DNA from: Bartonella birtlesii IBS 325
Lineage (GTDB): Bacteria > Pseudomonadota > Alphaproteobacteria > Rhizobiales > Rhizobiaceae
NCBI RefSeq assembly: GCF_000273375.1
Contig: NZ_CM001557.1
Span: 1,001,625-1,065,624, forward strand
DNA length: 64,000 nucleotides
Direction of reading: 5' to 3'
The notes under the pieces are model-generated. The model ran no database searches, was not told where the DNA came from, and saw nothing but the letters and a program-made list of their open reading frames with translations. The stretch's first letter is position 1; each line of letters begins with the position of its first letter. The translations under genes were made by a program, and so were the position numbers. Of the stretch, positions 1 through 12,797 are shown piece after piece.

Positions 1-611
1 AGCACTGCATCATACCCCAGTTCCATAGAAACAGTAGCATGGGAGGGGCGTCCAATGCCAGCATCAATAACAAGAGTAACATCAGGAAGGTAAGCGCGGA
101 TAGAACGCAATCCATCGGTATTATGAGGACCTTTGGCAGATCCAATAGGAGCACACCAAGGCATTATGACTTGACATCCAACGTCTAAGAGTTTTTCAGC
201 AACAATGAGATCATCCGTTGTATAGGCAAAAATTTTGAAACCTTCACTGTTTAAAATTTGTGCTGCTTCGATTAAGGAAAAAACATTTGGTTGTAAGGTG
301 TCAGGATTCCCAATAATTTCGAGTTTAATCCAAGACGTTTTAAAGAGATCTCGTGCAAGTTTTGCCGTTGTAACAGCTTCTTTAACAGTATAACAACCAG
401 CAGTATTGGGAAGCACTGTTATATCCAATTCTGTAAGAAATTGCCAAAATTGTCCTCCTTGTTTACCACCTGCAGTTTCACGGCGCAATGAAACTGTTAC
501 AATTTCTGTACCAGATTTACAAATAGCATCACGCAGAATTGCAGGTGAGGGATATTGTGCTGTACCTAACATAAGACGAGAAGAGAATTTACGTCCATAC
601 AGATTCAGCAT
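1..611 (-). CDS. thiG: Thiazole synthase ThiG (partial, C-terminus beyond window)
   Basis: ThiG condenses 1-deoxyxylulose 5-phosphate, dehydroglycine and ThiS thiocarboxylate sulfur into the thiazole phosphate of thiamine, in the cytoplasm. About 203 codons are visible on the minus strand, starting MLNLYGREF; the frame is still open at base 1. The TIM-barrel pattern is recognisable: the TVSLRRE segment near residue 40, and WIKLEIIG with Lys96 in the place of the Schiff-base lysine. The start at 611 is set by a strong AAGGAGGA ribosome-binding site seven bases upstream, which lies in the end of thiS. It is the last visible gene of the thiC-thiO-thiS-thiG operon. Nothing looks damaged in the visible part. 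Confidence 0.93.
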   Translation of the reverse strand, partial: MLNLYGRKFSSRLMLGTAQYPSPAILRDAICKSGTEIVTVSLRRETAGGKQGGQFWQFLTELDITVLPNTAGCYTVKEAVTTAKLARDLFKTSWIKLEIIGNPDTLQPNVFSLIEAAQILNSEGFKIFAYTTDDLIVAEKLLDVGCQVIMPWCAPIGSAKGPHNTDGLRSIRAYLPDVTLVIDAGIGRPSHATVSMELGYDAV

Positions 612-615
612 AGTT

Positions 616-813
616 TTATCCTCCTTGCATTGGGCTTAAAACTTCAATTTTATCTCCCTCATGCAAGAAAAATTTGTTTCGTGCCTCTACAGGAACAACT
701 TCAGCATTAACAGCAATAGCAAGCCAATTTCCCTCATAACCCAATTCTTCAAGCAAGAGATTAAGGGTGCTGACTTCTGTTTGAATGGTTTCACCATTAA
801 CAAATATTTGCAT
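616..813 (-). CDS. thiS: Sulfur carrier protein ThiS
   Basis: This is the 65-residue ubiquitin-like sulfur carrier that donates sulfur to ThiG as a C-terminal thiocarboxylate. It has the family's usual length (about 65), begins MQIFVNGE and ends in the diagnostic Gly-Gly. It lies between thiO (3 bases away) and thiG (4 bases away), as expected for a co-transcribed sulfur relay. The two terminal glycine codons GGA GGA also form the core of the thiG ribosome-binding site, which may couple the two genes in translation. Confidence 0.95.
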   Translation of the reverse strand: MQIFVNGETIQTEVSTLNLLLEELGYEGNWLAIAVNAEVVPVEARNKFFLHEGDKIEVLSPMQGG

Positions 814-816
814 ATT

Positions 817-3790
<2,974 letters not shown>

Positions 3791-4775
3791 AGAGTTTTTA
3801 TTTGCAAAAACATGGTTGGCTTAAATATTTATATTGTCAATCGCAAAGATATGTTTTTAACGATTTTTCTATGTTTATTAAAAATGAAAACAGGTATCGT
3901 GATGTAGTGAGCAATAATACAAAAGTCTTCTATAAAGAAACGGTAAGAGCAAAATTCAGTGCTAAAACAATGGGATTTATACTTGGCTCTTCCATAAGTG
4001 CTTATTCTCCATTTTTGTGCGGCTCTTTTACTGATCTAGAGGTATATCTTCAGAAATCAGTACTTTTTTATAAAAAAATGTCATATTATTTTCTATTGAG
4101 TTAAAAATTTTTTAAGCGGCAATACTTTTGTTTCTGAAGTCGTGACACATATTGACTATTTCATCTTGAATCTATTTTGAAATGTTACTGTTCGCTCAGG
4201 TTAAATAGAAAATATTTTTTGGGAACTTATTTGCTATCATAACAATGTGAAGAAGCTTTATTTTTGTCTTGCTATGAGAAAAAAGAGAGCCAATAACTGT
4301 ACAGGCTTTATTCAGAAGAGTTTATTTTTTTTGCAAAAAATCTATATAATAGAATACTACATGTAAGTGATCATATTAAAAATGTGTAAGGACAATAGGC
4401 TATTACGATTCTTCAAAAATTAGCAGTGTGCATTTTGCAGGGGGTAGAGTGCAGTTTTGCAGTTTTTCAATTCATCTAAAGAAAGTTCTCTATGGGGTGC
4501 TAGGCTGTGAACAGGAGGCGCTGAAAAAATTTTATGTTTATCTGGCAAACTTAATAAAACAAGATGTTTTTTAAGAGGTTTCTATATACACATAAAAACA
4601 TGATGGGGTGTGTAAAGAATCTAGGGAAAAAGTATCAAAACTTTTTTGATACAGATAACTGCTAAACAAACTGAGAATGAAGTCTTTGCATTGCAAGTGG
4701 ATGCATGGATGTTTGTTTATAGAAAACTGTAGTGAATTTGATTTATTCAATTAGAGGGAAAAAAAGCATAAATGA
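3791..4775. other. Region without recognisable gene (decayed sequence)
   Basis: About 1 kb of AT-rich sequence with stops in every frame. One open frame of 100 codons on plus (3802-4104) has no recognisable domain and no good ribosome-binding site, so I do not call it. A short coding-like stretch at about 4520-4575 reads QEALKKFYVYLANL before a stop, suggesting scraps of a former gene. Because the next 1 kb is clearly a ruined phage tail gene, this stretch is probably also decayed prophage, but nothing here proves it. Confidence 0.4.
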
Positions 4776-4859
4776 ACAAATACTACAGGAGTAGATACTC
4801 TATCAACGAATAATGACGAAGGAAATCTATACCCTGGTGCACAAAAAGTAAATGACTAG
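4776..4859 (+). pseudogene. C-terminal scrap of an upstream phage-type gene
   Basis: This is a 27-codon open stretch ending in TAG. It contains LSTNNDEGNLYPGAQKVND, low in rare residues and coding-like, and lies 29 bases before the tail fibre remnant, with an AAGGAG sequence in between. I read it as the tail end of a neighbouring phage structural gene whose remainder has decayed. The product cannot be named from this fragment. Confidence 0.35.
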
Positions 4860-4888
4860 AAGGAGTTTAAGAACAATAGGGAATTGTA

Positions 4889-5851
4889 ATGTTTAATATT
4901 TATGATTGGTCGCTAAAGGCTTGTGAAAATGCTCATTCAGACAGCATCATTAATTGGGCAGAAGGTCAACCGCCTAGTTCTATCAATGATAGCGCACAAG
5001 CGATGATGCAGTATGTGCCGTGAATATCTTGCTGATAATGATGATTCTATTAATTTTGTGATCAATATAGAAGATAACACAACATTAATCATATTGAAAA
5101 CAATTTCACCTATAAAGAAATACAAAAATGATATAGTCATACGTTTTAAAGCGCATATGTGAATATTGGTACAACGACAATAACAGTGAATAATATGGGA
5201 GAGAAGCATATCTATAAAACTGCTAATACAGGTATTATACTGTTAGAAGGGGGAAAGCTACAAACAGATGGCATATAATGGCAATGTTTCAATAGAAAAT
5301 CGAGATGGTTGGTATCTTTGAAACCCAACGCCTATCCCTTCACCAAAGGTAGAAACTTTTCCATGTGGGGTTATTGCCACATTTGCTATGCAAGAGGTGT
5401 AAAACGGTTGTGTTTTATAAGACAGCACAGCCTATAATTGCAAAAGATTGTCCACGACTATTCAGAGCAATAGGCGATAAATGAGGAAAAACAGTGATAC
5501 AACCTTTAAAGTTCTAGATTTTAGAGGGATGTTTTTACGCGGTTCGGATAATGGTCGTGGTTTAGATACGAAGAGATAGTTTGCAAATGAGCAGCAAGAG
5601 AGTATTAAATCACATACGCATATTTGTACTCTATGGAAGGGGTAGGTGAATATACACACAGTTTTCAATATAATGGAGTTGGATAGAGTGCCAATGGCAT
5701 TGGTAGAAGAAATCCTTTTTATCCCTATGAAGTTATTACGGGGACTACACAATCAGCTGGAGCATATAAGCACAAAGTAATTCTTTCTACGACGGGTGAA
5801 ACAGAAATGCGACCTGTTAATACAACGGTTGGTTATGCTATAAAATCATAA
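4889..5851 (+). pseudogene. Phage tail fibre / tail collar protein, heavily decayed
   Basis: The start reads MFNIYDWSLKACENAHSD and then WAEGQPPSSINDSAQAMMQ, the N-terminus typical of phage tail fibre proteins in alphaproteobacteria. It stops at 5023 after a frameshift; the next frame resumes as MCREYLADNDDSINF. Further frames give IVIRFKAH, IGTTTITVNN, ENRDGWYL, then the collar-type segment FKVLDFRGMFLRGSDNGRGLD at about 5507-5570. The C-terminus TEMRPVNTTVGYAIKS ends at 5851. There are several frameshifts, and in-frame stops that look like CAG to TAG and TGG to TGA. A functional copy would be roughly 300 residues. It is a prophage relic between thiC and the haem locus. Confidence 0.75.
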
Positions 5852-6492
5852 GATTGTTGAATAATTAATAATCTATCAACTATTGATGATATCATTGACG
5901 CAGAGTTAGTCCGCGTTATTTTTTATGTAAATAATAAAAAGGAACGACTGTAGCTAAAGAAGATATTTGGGATTGGTAAAAGCTCTTAAAGTGATCAAAA
6001 CATCATCTCAAAGGCTATGTAGGGTAAGGATATGAATTATTACCAAGAAGCGGATTATAAATTATTGTAACTTTATAAATGCATGATTTAATGAAAATAA
6101 TACGTAAAAAGAATATTAAAAAACCGTTTTCTTATGAATGTGGAGAAGGATTTTTTGTAAAGTTATGAATAAGGATGAGAGAGAGAGCTACGAGATTTTT
6201 CATAAATATTGAGAAAAATAATAACGAAAATACATTTAATTTTATATCATGACAGAGGTATTTTTGTGTATTTCTTATATTATTTTATAAAGACCAGAGT
6301 GGTAAGAATAGAGAGATAATTCCTAAAATCTTCAATGTTTTCAAGCAGATTGTTTCTATTTTCAAAAATACAATAGCAGTTATTATATAGAAAGGAATTG
6401 ATTACAATTCATAAAAATCTCTCTATCTTTCATTTTGCTGTATATTTTAATTTTTTATTTAAGCAAACAGATCTCTAAAAAATTATACACTA
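5852..6492. other. Region without recognisable gene, downstream of the phage relic and of hmuV
   Basis: The first 130 bases contain possible coding scraps (LSTIDDIIDAELVRV, then KEDIWDW in another frame) that may belong to the same decayed phage cluster. The rest, to the hmuV stop codon at 6493, is AT-rich with stops in all frames. No clear terminator for the hmu operon was found. Confidence 0.4.
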
Positions 6493-7287
6493 TTATAGAC
6501 AGGATGCCGTTTGAGGGAGTATAAATGGAACACCTGTTTTAGGTAATTCAGAAACAACTAAGGAACAATGATAAACATCGCGCAGATTTTGTGTTGTCAA
6601 AACGGTAGAAGCATTTCCTTCAGAATAAATTTTTCCCTGATTTAGTAATACCACTTTATCTGCATAATGTGCAGCAAGATTGAGATCATGAAGAACAGCA
6701 AGAACACCACCACCACAACGGGCAAAATCTCTAGCAATATCCATAACGACAATTTGATGTTGAATATCCAGGCTTGCAATAGGTTCATCTAGTATCATCC
6801 AACGAGAAACTCCATGATAAACAGGTTCCCAGATTTGACAAAGTACGCGAGCAAGTTGCACTCTAGCCTGTTCCCCTCCTGAAAGTTGATGATAATACCG
6901 ATCAGTATAATCAGCAAGTCCTACACGTTTCAAAGCTTTTTGAGTAAGACTTCGTATTTTAGTTTTTGCAATGGTGTATTGGTTTATAGAAAGACCAAGT
7001 TCGACTACTTCATGAACTAAGAATGGGAAGACGAGCACTGTTGATTGTGGTAGTACTGCACGCATTTTTGCCATTTCAGAAGCTTTTGTTTGGCTAACAT
7101 CATAGCCATTTAAGGTTATTTTCCCACAATAGGGAATTTCACCACTCAACGCTTTGATAAAAGTACTTTTTCCAGATCCATTAGGGCCAATAATGATAGT
7201 AAAAGCACCGCTTTCAGCTTGAAGGTTAATATGATTAAGAATTTGTTTTTTGCTGCGTTGAACGCAAATATGGGTTGCTTCAATCAT
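6493..7287 (-). CDS. hmuV: Haemin ABC transporter ATP-binding protein HmuV
   Basis: This is the ATPase of the haemin importer, energising HmuU at the inner membrane. All ABC motifs are visible: Walker A GPNGSGKST near residue 36, signature LSGGEQARV, Walker B WMILDEP, D-loop SLD and H-loop AVLHDLN. The short insert before Walker B (QIWEPVYHG) is common in HmuV proteins. An upstream start at 7323 would lie inside hmuU; the ATG at 7287 overlaps the hmuU stop by four bases (ATGA) and gives 264 residues, the family's usual size. It is the last gene of hmuSTUV. Confidence 0.93.
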   Translation of the reverse strand: MIEATHICVQRSKKQILNHINLQAESGAFTIIIGPNGSGKSTFIKALSGEIPYCGKITLNGYDVSQTKASEMAKMRAVLPQSTVLVFPFLVHEVVELGLSINQYTIAKTKIRSLTQKALKRVGLADYTDRYYHQLSGGEQARVQLARVLCQIWEPVYHGVSRWMILDEPIASLDIQHQIVVMDIARDFARCGGGVLAVLHDLNLAAHYADKVVLLNQGKIYSEGNASTVLTTQNLRDVYHCSLVVSELPKTGVPFILPQTASCL

Positions 7288-8390
7288 GAAAAATTTGCTC
7301 CCCGTTTTTTTATAAGAATCCAAAGGAAAAAAGGTGCTCCAACAAGTGCTGTAACAATTCCAATTGGCAATTCCGCAGGAGCAACAATTAAGCGTGCAAA
7401 TGTATCAGCAAAAATAAGCAATGCCGCGCCCAAAAGAGCGGAACAAGGAATAAGATAGCGGTGATCTGGACCAATTAATTGTCGTAAAATGTGTGGAACA
7501 ACAATACCAATAAAACCAATACCGCCACTGACAGAAACTGCGCTACCACACATTAGGGCAACAAGGAAAATGGCACTATTTTTAATTCGTTGAATATGAA
7601 AACCAATATGACCAGCAACAGCTTCTCCAAGAGCAAGAGCATTAAGCGCTCGTGATAAAAAGGGCGAAAAAAGGAGGCCAATACAGATAAAAGGAAAAAC
7701 AAGCCAAACTTTCAACCATGTAGCACCTGCTAAAGAGCCAAGACTCCAAAAAGTAATGTCACGTAATTGTTGATCATTTGCGATAAAAATAAGTGTTCCC
7801 ACAACGGCACCACTTAAGGCACCAAGGGCAATACCCGCGAGAAGCATTGTTGCAATAGAAGTAAAATTCTGATGCGTCGCTATTGTATAAAGAACAATTG
7901 TTGATAGCAGACCACCAAAAAAGGCACCTATGATAACTTTGTAAGGCTCCAAAAAAGGGGCTAATGAGATAGGAAAAGAAATACCAATAACAATTGCTAA
8001 AACAGCACCAAGACCTGCACCTGCTGATACGCCTACAATTCCAGGATCTGCAAGAGGGTTTCGGAAAAGTCCCTGCATGAGAACACCAGAGACAGCTAAA
8101 GATGACCCAACCAATAACCCTAAAAAAACACGGGGAATCCTAATGTCGACAAGTATAAGGTACTCACGGGTTTTACTGCTTACTGAAAAATCTTGTGTAA
8201 ACATTATATGAAGAAAATCAAAAAAAGAAACCTTTGAAGGACCATTCAAAAGCCCACCAAAAATGCTACAAATGAGAAATATGACAAGACTCAATAATAT
8301 AATTTTCTTTAAGTATGCACGGCCTATTTTTTTATTCTTTTTTGCTTCAGATGCATATACTATGGATGTCTCATCTATCATTTGTATCAA
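7284..8390 (-). CDS. hmuU: Haemin ABC transporter permease HmuU
   Basis: A 368-residue integral membrane permease of the FecCD/BtuC family with many hydrophobic segments, expected to form the inner-membrane haem channel with HmuV. Family landmarks include RIPRVFLGLLVGSSLAVSGV near residue 105, NPLADPGIVGVSAGAGLGAV and the GFIGIVVPHILR segment that contacts the ATPase. The N-terminus carries about 30 charged residues before the first membrane segment, so a shorter start is possible. It overlaps hmuT upstream and hmuV downstream by four bases each (ATGA), showing tight coupling. Confidence 0.93.
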   Translation of the reverse strand: MIQMIDETSIVYASEAKKNKKIGRAYLKKIILLSLVIFLICSIFGGLLNGPSKVSFFDFLHIMFTQDFSVSSKTREYLILVDIRIPRVFLGLLVGSSLAVSGVLMQGLFRNPLADPGIVGVSAGAGLGAVLAIVIGISFPISLAPFLEPYKVIIGAFFGGLLSTIVLYTIATHQNFTSIATMLLAGIALGALSGAVVGTLIFIANDQQLRDITFWSLGSLAGATWLKVWLVFPFICIGLLFSPFLSRALNALALGEAVAGHIGFHIQRIKNSAIFLVALMCGSAVSVSGGIGFIGIVVPHILRQLIGPDHRYLIPCSALLGAALLIFADTFARLIVAPAELPIGIVTALVGAPFFLWILIKKRGANFS

Positions 8391-9289
8391 TTCTTATCAT
8401 TTTCATTTACACCATAAAAGATGTTAATAAGTTCTCTTGATGCGTCTGCAGTACGTGGACCAAATCCTAAAAGATACATAATATCCATCTGTTTAACGGC
8501 ATGATTTTTGGCGGCAGTTGTTGCTTGAACTGCTGGTATAGCTAAAATTTTTTCAAGATTGGCGGATTTTTCACCGTGTTTTACAAGTAAAATAACATCA
8601 GGATTTGACTTTAATAATGCTTCACTATTTAACAGCTTGTATCCTTTATAATCGCTGATGGCATTGATACCACCTGAAAGCTTTATCATCGCATCAGCAG
8701 CGGTAGCTGTTCCAGACGCCATAATGCGATCATTTTGTACAGAGAGTACAAAAAGAACACGCTTTGGTTTTACTATTTTTGCTAAAAGCGCATCATTATC
8801 TACAAAATCACGGCTTATTTTCTCAATTAATGCAGCAGCTTGTGCTTCACGATGAATAGCTTTACCAACAACACGAATCTTTTCTATTACACTTTCACGA
8901 GAGTAGTTTTCTGGTACAATCACGATCGGGATAGAAGTTTTCTTAAGAATGTCAATTGTTGAAGCAGGGCCACTTCCTTCAACAAGTAATATGCCTTCTG
9001 GATCAAGTGATAAAACCCCCTCAGGTGACAGAGCACGCATATATCCAAGTACAGGAAGTTTAAGTGCATCTTGCGGGTAAATACTTGTACTATCACGAGC
9101 CACAAGTTGATCTTGAGCTCCTAGTGCATAAACAATTTCTGTAAGAGAACCACCAATAGAGACAATCCGTGCATTTTTAGAAAAGTGCGTTGTAGGTTCA
9201 GCAATGACCGGTTGAAAAAAGGAGATAAAAGAAAATAGTACAACAACAAAAAAAACGCTTAAGAATCTACGTAAAAAACGCGCATTCAT
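8387..9289 (-). CDS. hmuT: Periplasmic haemin-binding protein HmuT
   Basis: This is the substrate-binding protein of the haemin importer. It starts with a signal peptide (MNARFLRRFLSVFFVVVLFS, cleavage after about residue 32) followed by the periplasmic-binding fold of the BtuF/FhuD type: RIVSIGGSLTEIVYALG, then ARDSTSIYPQDA and LPVLGYMRALSPEG. The frame is open back to 9316, but that lies close to the hmuS stop; the ATG at 9289 has an AAAGG ribosome-binding site and puts the signal peptide at the N-terminus, giving 300 residues. It lies between hmuS and hmuU. Confidence 0.92.
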   Translation of the reverse strand: MNARFLRRFLSVFFVVVLFSFISFFQPVIAEPTTHFSKNARIVSIGGSLTEIVYALGAQDQLVARDSTSIYPQDALKLPVLGYMRALSPEGVLSLDPEGILLVEGSGPASTIDILKKTSIPIVIVPENYSRESVIEKIRVVGKAIHREAQAAALIEKISRDFVDNDALLAKIVKPKRVLFVLSVQNDRIMASGTATAADAMIKLSGGINAISDYKGYKLLNSEALLKSNPDVILLVKHGEKSANLEKILAIPAVQATTAAKNHAVKQMDIMYLLGFGPRTADASRELINIFYGVNENDKN

Positions 9290-9305
9290 ATCCAGTTTTA
9301 CCTTT

Positions 9306-10349
9306 CTACGCCACAATAGCTTCTTGACAGGTAGGCAGATTATTTAATATTGAGCGCCAATCTTCACGCTCTTTTTGTCCTTCTTTTCGCATACCAAAGA
9401 ATTGAACAATCATCTCACCATTTTTATCGAAAATCTCAAGCGAACTGACATAACCATCACGGGTAGGTTTGCGAACATACCATACACGATCAATACCAGA
9501 AATAAGTAAATGCAGATCAAATTTAGGATCAAGAACATTAAGCCATGGTCCTACCTGTTTAATATTTTTTACTTGCCCACTGAAAATTTGAATACATCCT
9601 CTGTTCCCAACAAAGCACATAATAGGTATTTCTTGCTTTGCAACTTTTTTGAGCATCATTTCAACGGATTCTATAGTCACTTTATTAGCAAATTCATCAC
9701 CAGCATGTTTTACAGCATCATGTCGATTAATTTTAAATTCAGAAATAATCTCATGAAGCTGGTGCACATCAGTCATATTTCGCCAACGGCTTCTGAATTG
9801 TTCGACATCAAACTCTATAGTATTACGTTGACTTGGAGTAGAAAGCGGAAGAACATCAAGAATAGATGATTGGTCTTCATGAAGCAATTTTTTAACCAAT
9901 TCATTCCATTTGTCCATATTTGTGGTGTCTTTAGAATAGATTTTTAAGATAGAAACACCATACTGATCAAAAAATTGCAGACTTTTCGTAGGTTTTCCAA
10001 GAATAACCACATCATACTCAAAAGCAAATTTCCACTGCTTTGAAAAAATACGCAAATCGATTTCACCGAGAGTGATAGGAATATGTGAGCTTTGAACAAT
10101 TTTTTCAAAACATCCAGTTACTTCGTGAACAGCGTACTCATTGCGCGTCAACGCCATAACCGTTCCAAGCTGAGGAGCATTTTCTAAAAAAGTAGCAACA
10201 TCAACCTTTAGTTTTTTTGCTTTTTCAATTGTACAATAAGCAGCAATAAGTTCTGCTTCAGAGATACCAATAGAAACCGCAAAATCGCGGTTTCGCATTT
10301 CTTTTTTTTCTTCACGTAAACGAAGAATCACTTCAGCTGTATATGACAT
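9306..10349 (-). CDS. hmuS: Haemin-handling / degrading factor HmuS
   Basis: This is a HemS/HmuS-family cytoplasmic haem protein of 347 residues with the duplicated HemS domain. Conserved pieces include the opening LREEKKEMRNRDFAVSIGISEAEL and, in the second half, the CFVGNRGCIQIFSG and LHLLISGIDRVWYVRKPT segments. Family members bind imported haem and have been reported either to degrade it or to pass it on; the sequence cannot decide which. It is the first gene of hmuSTUV, with its own upstream region (10350-10619) and an AAGGAAAG ribosome-binding site. Confidence 0.92.
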   Translation of the reverse strand: MSYTAEVILRLREEKKEMRNRDFAVSIGISEAELIAAYCTIEKAKKLKVDVATFLENAPQLGTVMALTRNEYAVHEVTGCFEKIVQSSHIPITLGEIDLRIFSKQWKFAFEYDVVILGKPTKSLQFFDQYGVSILKIYSKDTTNMDKWNELVKKLLHEDQSSILDVLPLSTPSQRNTIEFDVEQFRSRWRNMTDVHQLHEIISEFKINRHDAVKHAGDEFANKVTIESVEMMLKKVAKQEIPIMCFVGNRGCIQIFSGQVKNIKQVGPWLNVLDPKFDLHLLISGIDRVWYVRKPTRDGYVSSLEIFDKNGEMIVQFFGMRKEGQKEREDWRSILNNLPTCQEAIVA

Positions 10350-10619
10350 AGACTTTCCTTAATATTACTTGTACAGAGTTAATTTTCAAAAATTTATACT
10401 TTTAAAACAATAGGCTGAATCATTCTCAACGAACGATTTAATCCATCACTAAATAAGCCCTTATATCAACAGCAAAATAACCAAAAGTTGATAAATGAAA
10501 AATAATTAAAGCGTTTCTTTACAACTCTTTGTGATTTAAAGAATGATAAGAATCGAAACACAACAATTTATCCTTTTACCGACACAATTTTCTATTGGTT
10601 TAATGGTTAACAGAAGTGA
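10350..10619 (-). promoter_or_regulatory. hmuS upstream region with an ICE-like (Irr-type) palindrome
   Basis: This 270-base spacer between hutA and hmuS holds the hmu operon promoter. On the minus strand, TTGAGAATGATTCAGC (10414-10429) has the GAA-n3-TTC core of the iron control element bound by Irr in related bacteria (TTTAGAA-n3-TTCTAAA), with weaker flanks. A second AT-rich stretch at 10533-10556 contains AATGATAAGAATC. Assignment as an Irr site is inference from the core and the gene context. Confidence 0.35.
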
Positions 10620-12797
10620 CTAAAACTTTTGCACGAACGACACTTTAAAATTACGACCAGGTTGACTATAGTAATCCTTTGGTGTTGAGCTTTTTCCTGA
10701 AGGAAGATCCGATACATTCCAATACTTTTCATTGAAAAGATTATAAACACCAGCTCTTATAACAGGGCCATTTTCACCAAATGGTTTCCACCATCCTGTC
10801 ATATCAACAACACGGTATCCTGGATTTTTTTGGTAGTCAGATCCTTTAATAACTTTATCACGCTTGGCTGCTAAGGTAAGCATAATATCAGTGCCCCAAA
10901 CTTCCCCAGCATATCCTAGGCCAATAATTACTTTCAAAGGTTGGATGGAGTCAAGATATTCATTTTTATCAAGATCTTTTCCTTGCGAATAGGCAAGAGC
11001 AACATTGCTATGAAAACCATTTTGCAAAATCCAATGCGCTTTTGTTTCAACGCCAAAAATTCGCACACGTGAACGATTTATATAATGCCGACGTGCAAAT
11101 CTGAATTCTTCTGATGGTCCTTTATCCATAGTATCGATGAAATTTTTGTACTGGTTAATAAAGGCACTAAAAGAACCACCGAAATTTACATTTCCATATT
11201 GTATCCCAAAATCATAACCATTGCTTGTTTCCGCTTTAAGATCAGGATTTCCCTTCGAATAATAAGCAGAGGGTTTAATATAAGAGACGTAAAGCTCCGA
11301 AACACGTGGCGCACGAAAAGCTTGTGCCCATTGAGCATAAAGCGTTATTTGATTACGAATATCCCACTCTATACGTAATTTAGGAGAAAAACGCGAACCA
11401 TTTCTCTCTGGAGGAAATTTGTCAGAAATCAGAGCTTTTTCATAAGCGGAGGTTTTTTGGGGGACATATTTATACCAATCATAACGCATCCCTGGTGTTA
11501 TACGGAGCCGGTTATCAACCAAACCAATTTCATCTTCGAAAGCAAAACCAAAACTGTAACTATTTGTATCTGGTGAATCAGATCGATTAGCAGGCACAAA
11601 AAGACATCCCCGTGCATTTTCTGGCAAATGGCAATTATCTTTACCTAACAAATAGTGATGAAATTTAGATGACGAAACATTCGTAGCAAGTTTTAATGTA
11701 TGATCTACAGTACCTATATAACCTTTTTTAAGAGCATGAGCGTTAAAACCATAACTGGTGTTACGTAAAAAATTATTTCTCAAATAATCTCCTTTGGGCG
11801 CTGCTACACGAAAGCCCGTCATAATATAACGATCTGACTGTTTTTGCCAATAAATTTGCCCACGAAACGCATCAATAATAGCATCTCCATTGCCATTATA
11901 ATTATAAGAAAGAGAAAGACGTTCACGGTTTTTATTATCTTTATCATACACGGAACCCGGAGCATATCTTTTAGATGCATCTAATGAATGTGTGTTGCTA
12001 TTATGAGCAAAACGTTCCGCAGTAAAACCAATTCGATGATTATCATTCAAATATTGATGAATTTTAAAAAGCAAATTATTTTTGTCAAAACGAGAGGGAT
12101 TTTTGCGTGTACGCTCATCATATCCCCCTACAGTTCCCATATTTTTTCGCTCATGACCCTCTACGTGAGATCCTTGAAAAAACAAAAACGTTTGTTGTGC
12201 ACGTACCGCCATCGCTTGATCTACACGCCAACTATTGTTAACAGAATGGTAACTGCCTTTTATAAGCCCTCCCCAATTCTTTCCTTCAGCAATAAGATCC
12301 TCAGGATTAAGGGTATGCAAAGCAACTACTCCCCCTAAAGCACCAGAACCATAAAGGCTAGAATCTGATCCTTGAATAATATCAAACGCAGAAAGCGCAC
12401 TAAAATCAAAAGTTGTGTTTCCACCATTTCCCCGCAATATATCATCAAACCATGGAAGAGCTATACCATCCATTGTTGTAAGAACACGATTTGCATTCAA
12501 ACCGCGGATTCCAAAACTATTATTAAGTGAGTTATAGGAAACAGAGGGATTAAGACGACCAACATCATGAACATCACTTATTTGTTTTTTATCAATATCT
12601 TCGGCAGTTTTCCGATCAGTCAGAATGGTTACTGACCCCGAAGCACCCTCTATTTTTTTCCCTTTGATAATAATCGGTTTAAGCTCAGTCACAGCATCTT
12701 TATTGCTGTTTTGCGCAAAAACAAATGAAGGTATACAGACCGACAAAGCACTTAAAATCATGCAGCTTTTATGGATATTTTTTCGTCTTATTCGCAT
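10620..12797 (-). CDS. hutA: TonB-dependent haem receptor HutA
   Basis: HutA is an outer-membrane beta-barrel that takes up haem using energy from TonB. The 725-residue precursor starts with a signal peptide (cleavage after about FVFAQ, residue 29). Next come a candidate TonB box and extension (TELKPIIIKGKK), then the plug domain with ISDVHDVGRLNPSVSYN and FGIRGLNANRVLTTMDG. The barrel includes the receptor motif QWAQAFRAPRVSELY near residue 487 and ends in a terminal phenylalanine (KVSFVQKF), as barrels inserted by BAM do. Haem receptors of this type commonly carry FRAP and NPDL motifs; both are present (FRAP, NPDLKAETS). tonB is divergent next door and hmuSTUV lies downstream on the same strand. 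Confidence 0.93.
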   Translation of the reverse strand: MRIRRKNIHKSCMILSALSVCIPSFVFAQNSNKDAVTELKPIIIKGKKIEGASGSVTILTDRKTAEDIDKKQISDVHDVGRLNPSVSYNSLNNSFGIRGLNANRVLTTMDGIALPWFDDILRGNGGNTTFDFSALSAFDIIQGSDSSLYGSGALGGVVALHTLNPEDLIAEGKNWGGLIKGSYHSVNNSWRVDQAMAVRAQQTFLFFQGSHVEGHERKNMGTVGGYDERTRKNPSRFDKNNLLFKIHQYLNDNHRIGFTAERFAHNSNTHSLDASKRYAPGSVYDKDNKNRERLSLSYNYNGNGDAIIDAFRGQIYWQKQSDRYIMTGFRVAAPKGDYLRNNFLRNTSYGFNAHALKKGYIGTVDHTLKLATNVSSSKFHHYLLGKDNCHLPENARGCLFVPANRSDSPDTNSYSFGFAFEDEIGLVDNRLRITPGMRYDWYKYVPQKTSAYEKALISDKFPPERNGSRFSPKLRIEWDIRNQITLYAQWAQAFRAPRVSELYVSYIKPSAYYSKGNPDLKAETSNGYDFGIQYGNVNFGGSFSAFINQYKNFIDTMDKGPSEEFRFARRHYINRSRVRIFGVETKAHWILQNGFHSNVALAYSQGKDLDKNEYLDSIQPLKVIIGLGYAGEVWGTDIMLTLAAKRDKVIKGSDYQKNPGYRVVDMTGWWKPFGENGPVIRAGVYNLFNEKYWNVSDLPSGKSSTPKDYYSQPGRNFKVSFVQKF

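Noticed and set aside
3802-4104. 100-codon open frame on plus downstream of the thiC leader
   Set aside because: No domain, no good start signal, and it lies in a decayed region; not strong enough to call a gene.
4937-5209. 90-codon open frame on minus
   Set aside because: Antisense to the tail fibre relic, whose plus-strand reading is clearly recognisable.
9510-9869. 119-codon open frame on plus within hmuS
   Set aside because: Antisense shadow of a well-supported gene.
11988-12338. 116-codon open frame on plus within hutA
   Set aside because: Shadow frame opposite the receptor barrel.
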